From positions 1,304,501-1,368,500 of the forward strand of contig NZ_JAUTAE010000001.1 in assembly GCF_030818415.1 (NCBI RefSeq): DNA of 64,000 nucleotides, written 5' to 3'. This stretch comes from Sphingomonas sp. SORGH_AS_0950. GTDB taxonomy: Bacteria; Pseudomonadota; Alphaproteobacteria; Sphingomonadales; Sphingomonadaceae. Made by a program: the position numbers and the translations under genes. Positions 26,883 to 35,190 of this stretch are shown here, piece by piece. Positions within the stretch are counted from its first letter, which is position 1. Each line of letters opens with the position of its first letter. The notes beneath the pieces are model-generated. The model made no database searches, was not told the DNA's origin, and saw nothing but the letters and a program-made list of their open reading frames with translations.

Positions 26883-27308
26883 TCAGCGGATGCGGGTCCA
26901 GGTCTGCGTCTTGCACAGCGGCACGAAGACGCAGCCGCGCACCTTCAGCGTATCCGGCCCCTCGGGCGTCAGCTTCGCGCTATAGGTCTTGCCATCCTCG
27001 GCATTGTAGATGGTGCCGCCGCTCCAGGCCGTGCCGTCCTGTGAGAAGCCCTGCAGGATCAGCAGGTTCTTCAGCGGACGATTGCGCAGCTTGGGATCGC
27101 GGTTGTTCTGGTCGGTCAGCGCCGGGTTGGTGCGCAGCTTTTCCGAGGTCAGGACGCGGCCGCAGACCGACGCCCCGCATTTCTGGATCTCGACTACGCC
27201 GCCGCGCGTCTGCGTCTGCCAACGGCCGATCACCGTATCGGCGTTCGCACCGGCGGCGGCCAGCGCCATGGCTGTCAGGCTCAACAACATGCCTCTTCTC
27301 CTCTCCAT
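26883..27308 (-). CDS. DUF2147 secreted protein
   Basis: Small exported protein of about 141 residues. The N-terminus MERRRGMLLSLTAMALAAAGANA is a signal peptide. The mature part fits DUF2147: VIGRWQTQTRGGVVEIQKCGASVCGRVL, then GGTIYNAEDGKTYSAKLTPEGPDTLKVRGCVFVPLCKTQTWTR. Paired cysteines suggest disulfides. The start at 27308 keeps a charged n-region; an ATG at 27290 has the better ribosome site (AGGAGAAGAGG) but an uncharged leader. Function unknown; location suggests an envelope role linked to lipid growth. A 9-bp-arm inverted repeat lies upstream. Confidence 0.8.
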   Translation of the reverse strand: MERRRGMLLSLTAMALAAAGANADTVIGRWQTQTRGGVVEIQKCGASVCGRVLTSEKLRTNPALTDQNNRDPKLRNRPLKNLLILQGFSQDGTAWSGGTIYNAEDGKTYSAKLTPEGPDTLKVRGCVFVPLCKTQTWTRIR

Positions 27309-27376
27309 GCCCGATGATCCGGGCCGGACGCCGCCTTTTCGCGGTCGCCCAGATTTCCCTATACGTTCATCATATG

Positions 27377-27401
27377 ACGCATAGGATAATGCCCTATGCG
27401 T
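27377..27401. promoter_or_regulatory. Inverted repeat upstream of the DUF2147 gene
   Basis: Perfect 9-bp arms ACGCATAGG and CCTATGCGT are separated by 7 bases. A related CCCTATACGT occurs at 27357-27366 and again at 32776-32785 in front of the thiolase operon. It looks like a dimeric regulator's site; the regulator is not identified. Confidence 0.45.
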
Positions 27402-27446
27402 ATAATGCCGACGGGCCGCAATCAAGGCCCGCCGGCATCATGACCA

Positions 27447-29243
27447 TCAAAACGCCTCCAGCTCCAGCGCCATGGTCGAGCGCTTGCCCGACTTGATCGC
27501 CAGGAACGCCGCCGTCGCCTGCGGCAGGATGCGATCGAAGAAGAAACCGGCGGTGGCGAGCTTGGCCTTGTAGAAGCCCGCCTCGTCGCTGCCTTCGGCC
27601 AGTTTCGCGGTCGCGATCCGCGCCGACTTCAGGAAGCAATGCCCCATGCCGACCAGGCCGAGCAGGCGCAGATAGTCGGTCGCGGCGGCACCGGCTTCCT
27701 CGGGGTCCTTCATCCCCTTCTGCGCGATCATGCCGGTGCTGAGCTGGAGCGCGCCGAACGCCTGCTGCATCCCCGCCGCCCAGCCTGCGATCGCCTTGTC
27801 CTCGGACTTGACCAGCGCCTCGACCTGTTCGGACACCGCATGGAAGAAGGGGCGCATATAGCGGCCCATATGCGCGGGCATCTTGCGGCCGACGAGGTCG
27901 AGCGCCTGGACGCCGTTGGTGCCCTCATAGATCTGGGCGATGCGGGCGTCGCGGACGAACTGCTCGATGCCATGGTCGCGGATATAGCCGTGGCCGCCAT
28001 GGACCTGCACCGCCATGTTCGCCGCGTCGAAGGCCAGGTCGGTGAACAGCGCCTTCACGACCGGGGTCATCAGCGCGACGAAGTCCGCCGCGCGCGACTG
28101 GTCGGCCGGGTCGATGGCATTCGCCTCGGCATCCAGCGCGCGTGCGGCCCATTGGCCCAGCGCACGGCAGCCCTCGGCATAGGCGCGCATGGTCATCAGC
28201 ATCCGCCGCACGTCCGGGTGGACAATGATCGGGTCGGCGAGCAGGTCGGGGCGCTTGGCTCCGCCCAGCGCGCGGCCCTGCAACCGGTCCTTGGCATAGG
28301 CGACGGCCGACTGATAGGCGATCTCGTTGATGCCGAGGCCCTGGATGCCGACCGAGACGCGCTCGGTGTTCATCATGGTGAACATGGCGGCCAGGCCCTT
28401 GTTCAGCTCGCCCACGACCCAGCCCTTGGAGTCGTTGAACTCCAGCTGGCAGGTGGCCGACGCCTTCAGGCCCATCTTGTGCTCGATCGCCGCGACGCTG
28501 ACGCCGTTGGCCGGGCCGACCGAGCCGTCATCCTTGGGCAGATATTTGGGCACCAGGAACAGGCTGATCCCCTTCACCCCCTTGGGCGCATCGGGCGTGC
28601 GCGCGAGGACGAGGTGGATGACATTGTCGGTCAGGTCATGGTCGCCCGCCGAGATGAAGATCTTGCCGCCGGTCAGCCGGTACGACCCATCACCTTGCGG
28701 CTCGGCGCGGGTGCGGAGCAGGCCCAGATCGGTGCCGCAATGCGCCTCGGTCAGGCACATGGTGCCGGACCATTCGCCCGAGATCATCTTGGGCAGATAG
28801 AAGCTCTTCAGGTCCTCCGAGCCATGGCCCATCAGCGCGGTGGTCGCGCCGTGGGTCAGGCCGGGATAGAGGCTGAACGACAGGTTGGTCGCGCAGATCA
28901 TCTCCTCGACCAGCTTGTTCACCGCCTCGGGCAGCCCCTGCCCGCCATATTCGACCGGCGAGGCGAGCGCGGCCCAACCGCCCTCGCAGAACTGGCTATA
29001 GGCGTCCTTGAACCCGGCGGGCGTGCGGACGACGCCGTTTTCCAGCTTGCAGCCCTCGATATCACCGGTGGCGTTGAGCGGCAGCAGAACTTCCTGCGTG
29101 ACGCGCGCCGCCTCTTCCAGGATCGCGTCGTACAGCTCGGGGCCGAATTCGTCCTGCCCCGCGACGGGGCCGAACTCGTCCTCCTGAAACAGCTCGTGGA
29201 GGACGAAGCGCATGTCGCGCAGCGGCGCGTTATAGACTTGCAT
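27447..29243 (-). CDS. Acyl-CoA dehydrogenase (FadE type of the fadN-fadA-fadE operon)
   Basis: Flavoenzyme catalysing the first step of beta-oxidation, giving electrons to ETF. The 598-residue length exceeds simple acyl-CoA dehydrogenases and matches the long class with an extra C-terminal helical domain. Signatures are GTMCLTEAHCGTDLGLLRTRAEP, GGKIFISAGDHDLTDNVIHLVLAR, MAVQVHGGHGYIRDHGIEQFVRDARIAQIYEG (written here in part), and the catalytic glutamate of the IYEGTNGVQALDL segment. It is last in a three-gene operon, 18 bp after the hydratase/dehydrogenase gene, with GGGAGAGGA before the ATG. Confidence 0.95.
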   Translation of the reverse strand: MQVYNAPLRDMRFVLHELFQEDEFGPVAGQDEFGPELYDAILEEAARVTQEVLLPLNATGDIEGCKLENGVVRTPAGFKDAYSQFCEGGWAALASPVEYGGQGLPEAVNKLVEEMICATNLSFSLYPGLTHGATTALMGHGSEDLKSFYLPKMISGEWSGTMCLTEAHCGTDLGLLRTRAEPQGDGSYRLTGGKIFISAGDHDLTDNVIHLVLARTPDAPKGVKGISLFLVPKYLPKDDGSVGPANGVSVAAIEHKMGLKASATCQLEFNDSKGWVVGELNKGLAAMFTMMNTERVSVGIQGLGINEIAYQSAVAYAKDRLQGRALGGAKRPDLLADPIIVHPDVRRMLMTMRAYAEGCRALGQWAARALDAEANAIDPADQSRAADFVALMTPVVKALFTDLAFDAANMAVQVHGGHGYIRDHGIEQFVRDARIAQIYEGTNGVQALDLVGRKMPAHMGRYMRPFFHAVSEQVEALVKSEDKAIAGWAAGMQQAFGALQLSTGMIAQKGMKDPEEAGAAATDYLRLLGLVGMGHCFLKSARIATAKLAEGSDEAGFYKAKLATAGFFFDRILPQATAAFLAIKSGKRSTMALELEAF

Positions 29244-29261
29244 GGGATTATCCTCTCCCGA

Positions 29262-31592
29262 TCAATTGCGCAGCGGCTTGCCGGTTTCGAGCATATGCTC
29301 GACCCGCGCCTGGGTCCGCGCATCCTTGACGCTTTCCATGAAGGCGGCGCGTTCCAGCTTGAGCAGTTGGTCCTCGCTCACCTCGTCGATGATATCGGCC
29401 TCGCCGCCGGTGACGATGTTCGCCAGACGGCCCGCCACCACCACGTCATAGGGGGTGGCGACGCCCTTCTTGGCGAAGTCGGCAACCGCGCCGCTGAAGG
29501 CGACCCGTCCCGCCGCACCCGGCAGGCGGAAGACCGGCTTTTCGGGCGGCTGATAGCCCTCGACCAGCGACAGTGCCTTGCTCTTGGCATCGGCCAGCAG
29601 GCGGTCGCGGTTCATGGTGATGCCATCGTCCTTGCGAAGATAGCCGAGGTCCTTCGCCAGCGCCGCCGAGCGTGACACCTGCGCGGTCGAGATGGTCTCG
29701 AACGCCTTCATGACGGCGGGCATCGGCCCCTTGGGCATCTTGGGCGACTTGGCGAGGCGGTCGATCAGCTCGCCATTGCCGCCCCAGCCGGGCACCAGAC
29801 CGACACCGGTCTCGACCAGACCGATATAGCTTTCGGCATGCGCCTGGATCGCATCGGCATGGAGCAGGATCTCGCACCCACCGCCCAGCGCCATGCCAGC
29901 CGGAGCCGCGACCACCGGGAAGGGCGCGTATTTCAGCGCCTTGTACGCCTGCTGCCCCGCGACGACCAGCTTGTCGACCTCACCCCAGGCCGCGATGTTC
30001 ACCGCGAACATGGCGAGACCCAGATTGGCACCGGCCGAGAAGTTGCTGCCCTCATTATAGATGACCAGCGCCTTATACTGGCTCTTCACCAGCGCGATGG
30101 TCTTTTGCAGCAGCGTCAGCACCTGCTCGTCGAGCGCGTTCATCTTTCCGGTGAACTCGAACGCCACGACGCCGTCGCCGACATCCCAGGCCGCCGCCGA
30201 ACCGTTCTTGAGCAGCGGTTCGGAGCGCAGCTTGATATCCTCGAGCAGCAGCACGCCCTCGGCGCGGACGACATCGGCATAGTCGCCGCCCAGCGTCAGA
30301 TATTGCCGCTTGCCATCGACCACGCGATAGAAGGGGCGGTCGCCCGCCGTCTCCAGCAGCGCCGGAACGGGCTTGCCGTCGGCACGCAGCCGCTCGGCCA
30401 GCTTGCCCGGACTCAGCCGGTCGATCAGCTCGAACGGGCCGAACTTCCAGTTATAGCCCAGCTTCATCGCGTCATCGATCGCGACCACGTCGTCCGCCGC
30501 TTCGCCGACCAGACCGGCGGCATAGGACAGCACCGGACCCAGGATCGCCCAGGCATAATCGCCGACCTTGCCCGGCGTCGCGACCAGCGCGGCCAGATCC
30601 TTTTCGGCGCGGCCGGGCAGACGCTCGGGCTTCTTCTCGGCGCGATATTCGCCGGTCTTCAGATCGATCGCCTGCTTCGCCTTGGTGCCGTCGGGCTTGC
30701 GGTCGAGGCGGTAGAAGCCACCCTTGCCCTTGCGGCCGGTAAAGCCCTCCGCGATCATCCTGTCGACCAACGGCAGCGGGCGGACCGTGTCGAAATAGGC
30801 GTCGCCTTCGGGCAGGGTCGAGGACAGCGACTTGGCGAGCAGCGGCATCAGGTCGATGCCGACCAGGTCGATCAGCCCGAAAATGCCGGTCTTGGGCACG
30901 CCCATCGGACGGCCGCCGATCTGGTCGGCCTCCTCGACGGTCAGCCCCTGATCCATCGCCGCATTGATCGCGACGGCCAGCCAATAGGTGCCGATACGGT
31001 TGGCGATGAAGCCCGGCGTGTCCTTGGCGCGGACGATCCGCTTGCCCATGCGGTGATCGACGAACTGCTCGACCTTGGCCGCGACACCGGCATCGGTGTG
31101 GTCCGAGGTCACGATCTCGATCAGCCGCATATAGCGCGGCGGGTTGAAGAAATGGGTAATGAGGAAGTCGTTTTTGAACTGCTCCGACCGCCCCTCGACC
31201 AGATGGCCGAGCGGGATGGTCGAGGTGTTGGACGACACCGCCGTCCCCGGCCGCTTCAATTCCTCCAGCCGCGCATAAAGCGCCTGCTTGATGTCCAGCC
31301 GCTCGACCACCGCCTCGACAATCCAGCCGCATTCGGCGACCTTATCCAGATGATCCTCGATATTGCCCGTTTCGACCAGCTTGGCGGCGGCGGGCGACAT
31401 GAAGGGCGCGGGCTCGGTCTTGAGCATCTTGGCGACGGCACCCTTGGCGATGGCGTCGCGGTCGGCGCCGTCCTTGGGCACGATGTCGAGCAGCAGGACG
31501 GGCACACCGGCATTGGCGACCTGCGCCGCGATGCCAGCCCCCATCACGCCTGCGCCGATCACGCAAACCTTGTTGATCGTGTCAGCCATCAT
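29262..31592 (-). CDS. 3-hydroxyacyl-CoA dehydrogenase / enoyl-CoA hydratase fusion (FadN type)
   Basis: Bifunctional beta-oxidation enzyme of 776 residues with the dehydrogenase half first: NAD-binding KVCVIGAGVMGAGIAAQVANAG and ITHFFNPPRYMRLIEIV, with helical domains through about residue 430. The hydratase/isomerase half is C-terminal (FSAGANLGLAMFAVN, GMALGGGCEILLHADAIQAH, ETGVGLVPGWGG). This order is the reverse of E. coli FadB/FadJ and agrees with Bacillus FadN, as do the neighbouring thiolase and long acyl-CoA dehydrogenase. The ATG at 31592 overlaps the thiolase TGA, so translation is coupled; a longer frame would run into the thiolase gene. Confidence 0.94.
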   Translation of the reverse strand: MMADTINKVCVIGAGVMGAGIAAQVANAGVPVLLLDIVPKDGADRDAIAKGAVAKMLKTEPAPFMSPAAAKLVETGNIEDHLDKVAECGWIVEAVVERLDIKQALYARLEELKRPGTAVSSNTSTIPLGHLVEGRSEQFKNDFLITHFFNPPRYMRLIEIVTSDHTDAGVAAKVEQFVDHRMGKRIVRAKDTPGFIANRIGTYWLAVAINAAMDQGLTVEEADQIGGRPMGVPKTGIFGLIDLVGIDLMPLLAKSLSSTLPEGDAYFDTVRPLPLVDRMIAEGFTGRKGKGGFYRLDRKPDGTKAKQAIDLKTGEYRAEKKPERLPGRAEKDLAALVATPGKVGDYAWAILGPVLSYAAGLVGEAADDVVAIDDAMKLGYNWKFGPFELIDRLSPGKLAERLRADGKPVPALLETAGDRPFYRVVDGKRQYLTLGGDYADVVRAEGVLLLEDIKLRSEPLLKNGSAAAWDVGDGVVAFEFTGKMNALDEQVLTLLQKTIALVKSQYKALVIYNEGSNFSAGANLGLAMFAVNIAAWGEVDKLVVAGQQAYKALKYAPFPVVAAPAGMALGGGCEILLHADAIQAHAESYIGLVETGVGLVPGWGGNGELIDRLAKSPKMPKGPMPAVMKAFETISTAQVSRSAALAKDLGYLRKDDGITMNRDRLLADAKSKALSLVEGYQPPEKPVFRLPGAAGRVAFSGAVADFAKKGVATPYDVVVAGRLANIVTGGEADIIDEVSEDQLLKLERAAFMESVKDARTQARVEHMLETGKPLRN

Positions 31593-32725
31593 GCACGCTC
31601 CAGAACCGTCGCGATGCCCTGCCCGCCGCCGATGCACTGGGTGGCGAGCGCGTACTGGCCGCCATCGCGCGCCAGCAACGCCGCCGCCTTGCCGACGATG
31701 CGCGCGCCGGTCGCGCCCAGCGGATGACCGATCGCGATCGCGCCGCCGTCCTTGTTGATCGTCTCGTCCTTCAGGCCGAGGTCGCGGATGCAGGCGATCG
31801 CCTGGCTGGCAAAGGCCTCGTTGATCTCGACCACGTCGAGGTCGCCCGCCGAAATGCCCGCGCGCTCCAGCGCCTTTTTGGACGAGCCGATCGGACCAAG
31901 GCCCATCGTCTCCGGCTCACAGCCCGAAATGCCGACCGCCTTGATGCGGGCGAGGATCTTCAGGCCGTGGCGATTGGCAAACTCTTCCGACGTGACCAGC
32001 ACGGCCGCCGCGCCATCGGTCAGCGGCGAGGCGGTGCCCGCCGTGACGGTGCCCTCCTTGTCGAAGGCAGGCTTCAGGCCGGACAGCACTTCTTCGGTCG
32101 TGTCGGGACGGATCAGCCCGTCCTCGGTCACGTCGCCCGCCTTGGTGTGGATCGGCACGATCTCATCGGCGAGCCGCCCGGCGGCGCGCGCCTCGGCGGC
32201 CTTTTTCTGGCTGGCGACCGCGAACTTCTCCTGCTCGGCGCGGGTGATCTGATACTTTTGCGCGACATTCTCGGCGGTCTGGCCCATGCCCATATAGGCG
32301 CCGGGCCGGGCGGCGGCGAGCTCGGGGTTGGGCAGCGGGTTATAGCCGCCCATCGGCACCCGGCTCATCGACTCGATGCCCGCGCAGATGAACGCCTCGC
32401 CCGCGCCGATCTGGATCTGGCCCATGGCGATATGGATGGCCGACATGGACGATCCGCAGAAACGGTTCACCGTCATGCCGCCGACCGACAGCGGCAGGTC
32501 CGCCAGCAGGCCGATCAGCCGCGCGACGTTCATGCCCTGCTCGCCCTCGGGAAAGGCGCAGCCCAGGATGATGTCCTCGATCTCCGATGCGTCGACGCCG
32601 GTCCGTTCGATCAGGCCGCGAATCACCTGCGCGGTCAGGTCATCGGGACGAACCCGTGCGAGCGCGCCCTTGCCAGCCTGGGTGAAGGGAGAGCGGGCAT
32701 AGCCTGCGATCACGATGTTGGTCAT
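31589..32725 (-). CDS. Acetyl-CoA C-acyltransferase (3-ketoacyl-CoA thiolase)
   Basis: Thiolase of 378 residues that cleaves 3-ketoacyl-CoA in the last beta-oxidation step. The acylated cysteine lies in TVNRFCGSSMSAIHIAMGQ, the catalytic histidine in GGAIAIGHPLGATGARI, and the C-terminal deprotonating cysteine in LATQCIGGGQGIATVLE. It is the first gene of the operon with the FadN-type enzyme and the acyl-CoA dehydrogenase, and divergent from the acyl-CoA ligase. The ATG follows AGAGAGGATTGG. Confidence 0.96.
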   Translation of the reverse strand: MTNIVIAGYARSPFTQAGKGALARVRPDDLTAQVIRGLIERTGVDASEIEDIILGCAFPEGEQGMNVARLIGLLADLPLSVGGMTVNRFCGSSMSAIHIAMGQIQIGAGEAFICAGIESMSRVPMGGYNPLPNPELAAARPGAYMGMGQTAENVAQKYQITRAEQEKFAVASQKKAAEARAAGRLADEIVPIHTKAGDVTEDGLIRPDTTEEVLSGLKPAFDKEGTVTAGTASPLTDGAAAVLVTSEEFANRHGLKILARIKAVGISGCEPETMGLGPIGSSKKALERAGISAGDLDVVEINEAFASQAIACIRDLGLKDETINKDGGAIAIGHPLGATGARIVGKAAALLARDGGQYALATQCIGGGQGIATVLERA

Positions 32726-32751
32726 CCAATCCTCTCTTTATGGGCTTGCGG

Positions 32752-32785
32752 CCTAACGTTAAGGTGCGTTACCTACCCTATACGT
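32752..32785. promoter_or_regulatory. Operator-like elements between the thiolase operon and the acyl-CoA ligase gene
   Basis: The 131-bp divergent gap contains CCTAACGTTAAGG (32752-32764, with a TAACGTTA palindrome), a nearby GCGTTACC, and CCCTATACGT (32776-32785), the last shared with the DUF2147 upstream region. AACGTTA-type palindromes resemble sites of MerR regulators of fatty-acid and branched-chain degradation. Control by the MerR protein at 34572 is inference. Confidence 0.4.
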
Positions 32786-32856
32786 CAAGACAATAAGCAA
32801 CTCGACCGCAATCGACAACCGGGTATGGTCGAAAAAAGATATAGGAGAGCGACGCG

Positions 32857-34575
32857 ATGACGGCAGGAGCCATCGGGGAAACCACGACAGGCGGTGTACC
32901 GGGTCAGGCGGCGGGACGTCCCCTGGTCTTCGAGCCGCGGCTGCTGACTGACATGTTCGAGACCACGGTACGGCGGCACGGGGATCGCCCCGCCATCGAC
33001 TTCATGGGCCGAATCACCCGCTATGACGAACTGGGCGCGATGGTCGACAAGGCCGCCGCCGGGCTTCAGGCGCTGGGGGTGAAGCAGGGCACCCGCGTCG
33101 CGCTCTGCCTGCCCAACATCATCTATTACCCCGTCCTCTATTTCGCGACGCTGAAGGCGGGGGGCATCGTCGTCAACGTCAACCCGCTCTATGTCGAGCG
33201 CGAGCTATGCCATTTGCTGGAGGATTCGGGCGCGGAGATCATCGCGACCTGCGACATTCCCGACATTTACGGCCGCGTCTCCCATGTCGCCGAGAAGCTC
33301 GGTCTGCGCCACGTCATTGCCTGTCCCGTGGCCGACGCGCTGCCGACCATCAAGGGGCTGGCCTATCGCCTGCTCAAGCGGTCGATGATCGCCGCCCCCG
33401 GCCCCTCGCCCCGCCATCTGAGCTTCGCGCAGATGATGAAGCGCGGCGGCACCCTGACCCCGGTATCGGCCAGGCCCGACGATGTGGCCGTGCTGCAATA
33501 TACCGGCGGCACCACCGGCAGCCCCAAGGCGGCGATGCTGTCGCACGCCAACCTGATCGCCAATGCCGATGCGATGGTCATCCATACCGGCGGCGAGGAG
33601 ATGATCGGCGAGGAGCGTATCCTGGGTGTCCTGCCGCTCTTCCACGTCTTTGCGCTGACCACGGTGCTCAGCTTCGCGATCCGGGTCGGCGCGGAGATGA
33701 TCCTGCTCCCCCGGTTCGAGCTGGACCAGGTGCTCAAGACCATCGCGCGCAGCAAGCCGACTTATTTTCCAGCCGTCCCCACCATCTACAACGCGATCGC
33801 GGGCGTGGCCGAGGCGCGCAAGGTCGACCTGTCGGCGATCAAGGCGTGCATCTCGGGCGGCGCGCCGCTGCCGGCCGAGGTGCGCGTGGCGTTCGAGACC
33901 ACGACCGGGGGCAAGCTGGTCGAGGGCTATGGCCTGTCGGAAGCGTCGCCGATCATCACCTGCAACCCGATCCTGGGCGAGAACAAGGGCGGATCGGCGG
34001 GGCTGCCCTTCCCCGGCACGATCATCGAGATCCGCGACCGCGACAATCCCGACCGGCTGATGCCGCCGGGCGAGGTCGGCGAAATCTGCGCGCGGGGCCC
34101 GCAGGTCATGTCCGGCTATTGGAACAGGCCCACCGAGAGCGAACAGGTCTTCATCCACGGCGCGCTGCGCACCGGCGACGTCGGCTATCTGGACGAGGAC
34201 GGCTATCTGTTCATCGTCGACCGGATCAAGGACGTGATCCTGTGCGGCGGCTATAACGTCTATCCCCGCATGATCGAGGAGGCGCTGTACGAGCATCCCG
34301 CCGTCGCCGAGGCGGTGGTGATCGGCATCCCCGACCCCTATCGCGGCCAGTCGCCCAAGGCCTTCGTCAAGCTGGCCGCCGATCATCACGCCACGCCCGA
34401 GGAACTGCGTGTGTTCCTTCAGGACAAGGTCAGCAAGATCGAGCTTCCCCGCGAAGTCGAAATCCGCGAAAGCCTGCCCAAGACCCTGATCGGCAAATTG
34501 TCGAAAAAGGAACTGGTCGAGGAAGAATTGGCGAAGGCGGCGGCGGCGCGGCCGGTGGGGGAACAGGCGAAGTGA
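32857..34575 (+). CDS. Long-chain fatty acid-CoA ligase
   Basis: ATP-dependent acyl-CoA synthetase of 572 residues that activates fatty acids for beta-oxidation. The AMP-binding P-loop is LQYTGGTTGSPKAAMLSH; the A5 motif is EGYGLSEASPII; the hinge region is RTGDVGYLDEDGYLFIVDR followed by CGGYNVYPRMIEEAL; the C-terminal catalytic lysine lies in LPKTLIGKLSKKEL. No membrane segment. It is divergent from the beta-oxidation operon and its stop overlaps the start of the MerR gene. AGGAGAGCGACGCG precedes the ATG. Confidence 0.95.
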   Translation: MTAGAIGETTTGGVPGQAAGRPLVFEPRLLTDMFETTVRRHGDRPAIDFMGRITRYDELGAMVDKAAAGLQALGVKQGTRVALCLPNIIYYPVLYFATLKAGGIVVNVNPLYVERELCHLLEDSGAEIIATCDIPDIYGRVSHVAEKLGLRHVIACPVADALPTIKGLAYRLLKRSMIAAPGPSPRHLSFAQMMKRGGTLTPVSARPDDVAVLQYTGGTTGSPKAAMLSHANLIANADAMVIHTGGEEMIGEERILGVLPLFHVFALTTVLSFAIRVGAEMILLPRFELDQVLKTIARSKPTYFPAVPTIYNAIAGVAEARKVDLSAIKACISGGAPLPAEVRVAFETTTGGKLVEGYGLSEASPIITCNPILGENKGGSAGLPFPGTIIEIRDRDNPDRLMPPGEVGEICARGPQVMSGYWNRPTESEQVFIHGALRTGDVGYLDEDGYLFIVDRIKDVILCGGYNVYPRMIEEALYEHPAVAEAVVIGIPDPYRGQSPKAFVKLAADHHATPEELRVFLQDKVSKIELPREVEIRESLPKTLIGKLSKKELVEEELAKAAAARPVGEQAK

Positions 34576-34961
34576 CGGATACGGAGGAGTTGCGCGGCAT
34601 CCAGGATGTCGCCAACAGCCTGGGAGTGACGACGCGCACGTTGCGCTTCTACGAGGATCGCGGGCTGATCGAGCCGCGACGGGTGGGCACCGCGCGCGTC
34701 TATTCCAAGCGGGAAACGGCGCGGATGCAGCTGATCCTGCGCGGCAAGCGGCTGGGCTTCTCGCTGCGCGAGATCGAGGAGTTCCTGCGGCTGTACGATG
34801 CCGATCCCCAGCATGTCGAACAGATGCGCGCGCTGGCCGAGCGATGCCATGCGCGGATCGGCGAGCTCCGCCAGCAGATGACCGCGCTGGTCCAGACGGT
34901 CGACGAACTGGAGACGATCGAACGCGAGGCACGCGAACGGATCGCGAAGGCGGGGGCGTAA
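34572..34961 (+). CDS. MerR-family regulator coupled to the acyl-CoA ligase gene
   Basis: Transcription factor of 129 residues. The N-terminal winged HTH reads IQDVANSLGVTTRTLRFYEDRGLIEPRR and is followed by the long dimerisation helix (YDADPQHVEQMRALAERCHARIGELRQ, given in part). There is no cysteine cluster for metal sensing, so it belongs to the metabolite-responsive or ligand-free MerR group; it resembles LiuR-type regulators of acyl-CoA catabolism. The GTG start overlaps the ligase stop (GTGA), which ties its synthesis to fatty-acid activation and makes it the best candidate regulator of the surrounding beta-oxidation genes. Confidence 0.88.
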   Translation: MTDTEELRGIQDVANSLGVTTRTLRFYEDRGLIEPRRVGTARVYSKRETARMQLILRGKRLGFSLREIEEFLRLYDADPQHVEQMRALAERCHARIGELRQQMTALVQTVDELETIEREARERIAKAGA

Positions 34962-34968
34962 CCGCCCA

Positions 34969-35100
34969 TCCTCCCCAAGCTGTGCTTGGGGAGGGGGACC
35001 ATCGCGCCAGCGATGGTGGAGGGGCGAGACGGATCGGCAAGGCCCCTCCACCGCGCCCTATGGGCGCGGTCCCCCTCCCCATCTGACGATGGGGAGGATT
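34969..35100. repeat. G+C-rich multi-hairpin intergenic repeat
   Basis: Noncoding stretch bounded by inverted ends (ATCCTCCCC at 34969 and GGGGAGGAT at 35091). Inside are nested stems: CTCCCCAAGC/GCTTGGGGAG, GACCATCGC/GCGATGGT, GGAGGGGC/GCCCCTCC, GCGCCC/GGGCGC and CTCCCCATC/GATGGGGAG. It lies between the convergent ends of the MerR and efflux lipoprotein genes. It looks like a REP/BIME-type mosaic element and could fold as one long structured RNA; no reading frame is supported. Confidence 0.7.
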
Positions 35101-35110
35101 TAAAGCCGAC

Positions 35111-35161
35111 CGACATTCAGCGATGCTTTTCCCTCCCTCGCCCCTCGCAGAGGGGAGAGGG
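35111..35161. repeat. 51-bp dispersed repeat, copy 1
   Basis: The 51 bases from CGACATTCAGCGATGC to GGGGAGAGGG match 50205-50255 in inverted orientation with a single mismatch (50 of 51). Both copies sit just past the stop of a minus-strand gene. Contains a CCCCTC/GAGGGG stem. Confidence 0.8.
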
Positions 35162-35190
35162 GAAGAAGCTATCCTGAATATGGGTGCGCC

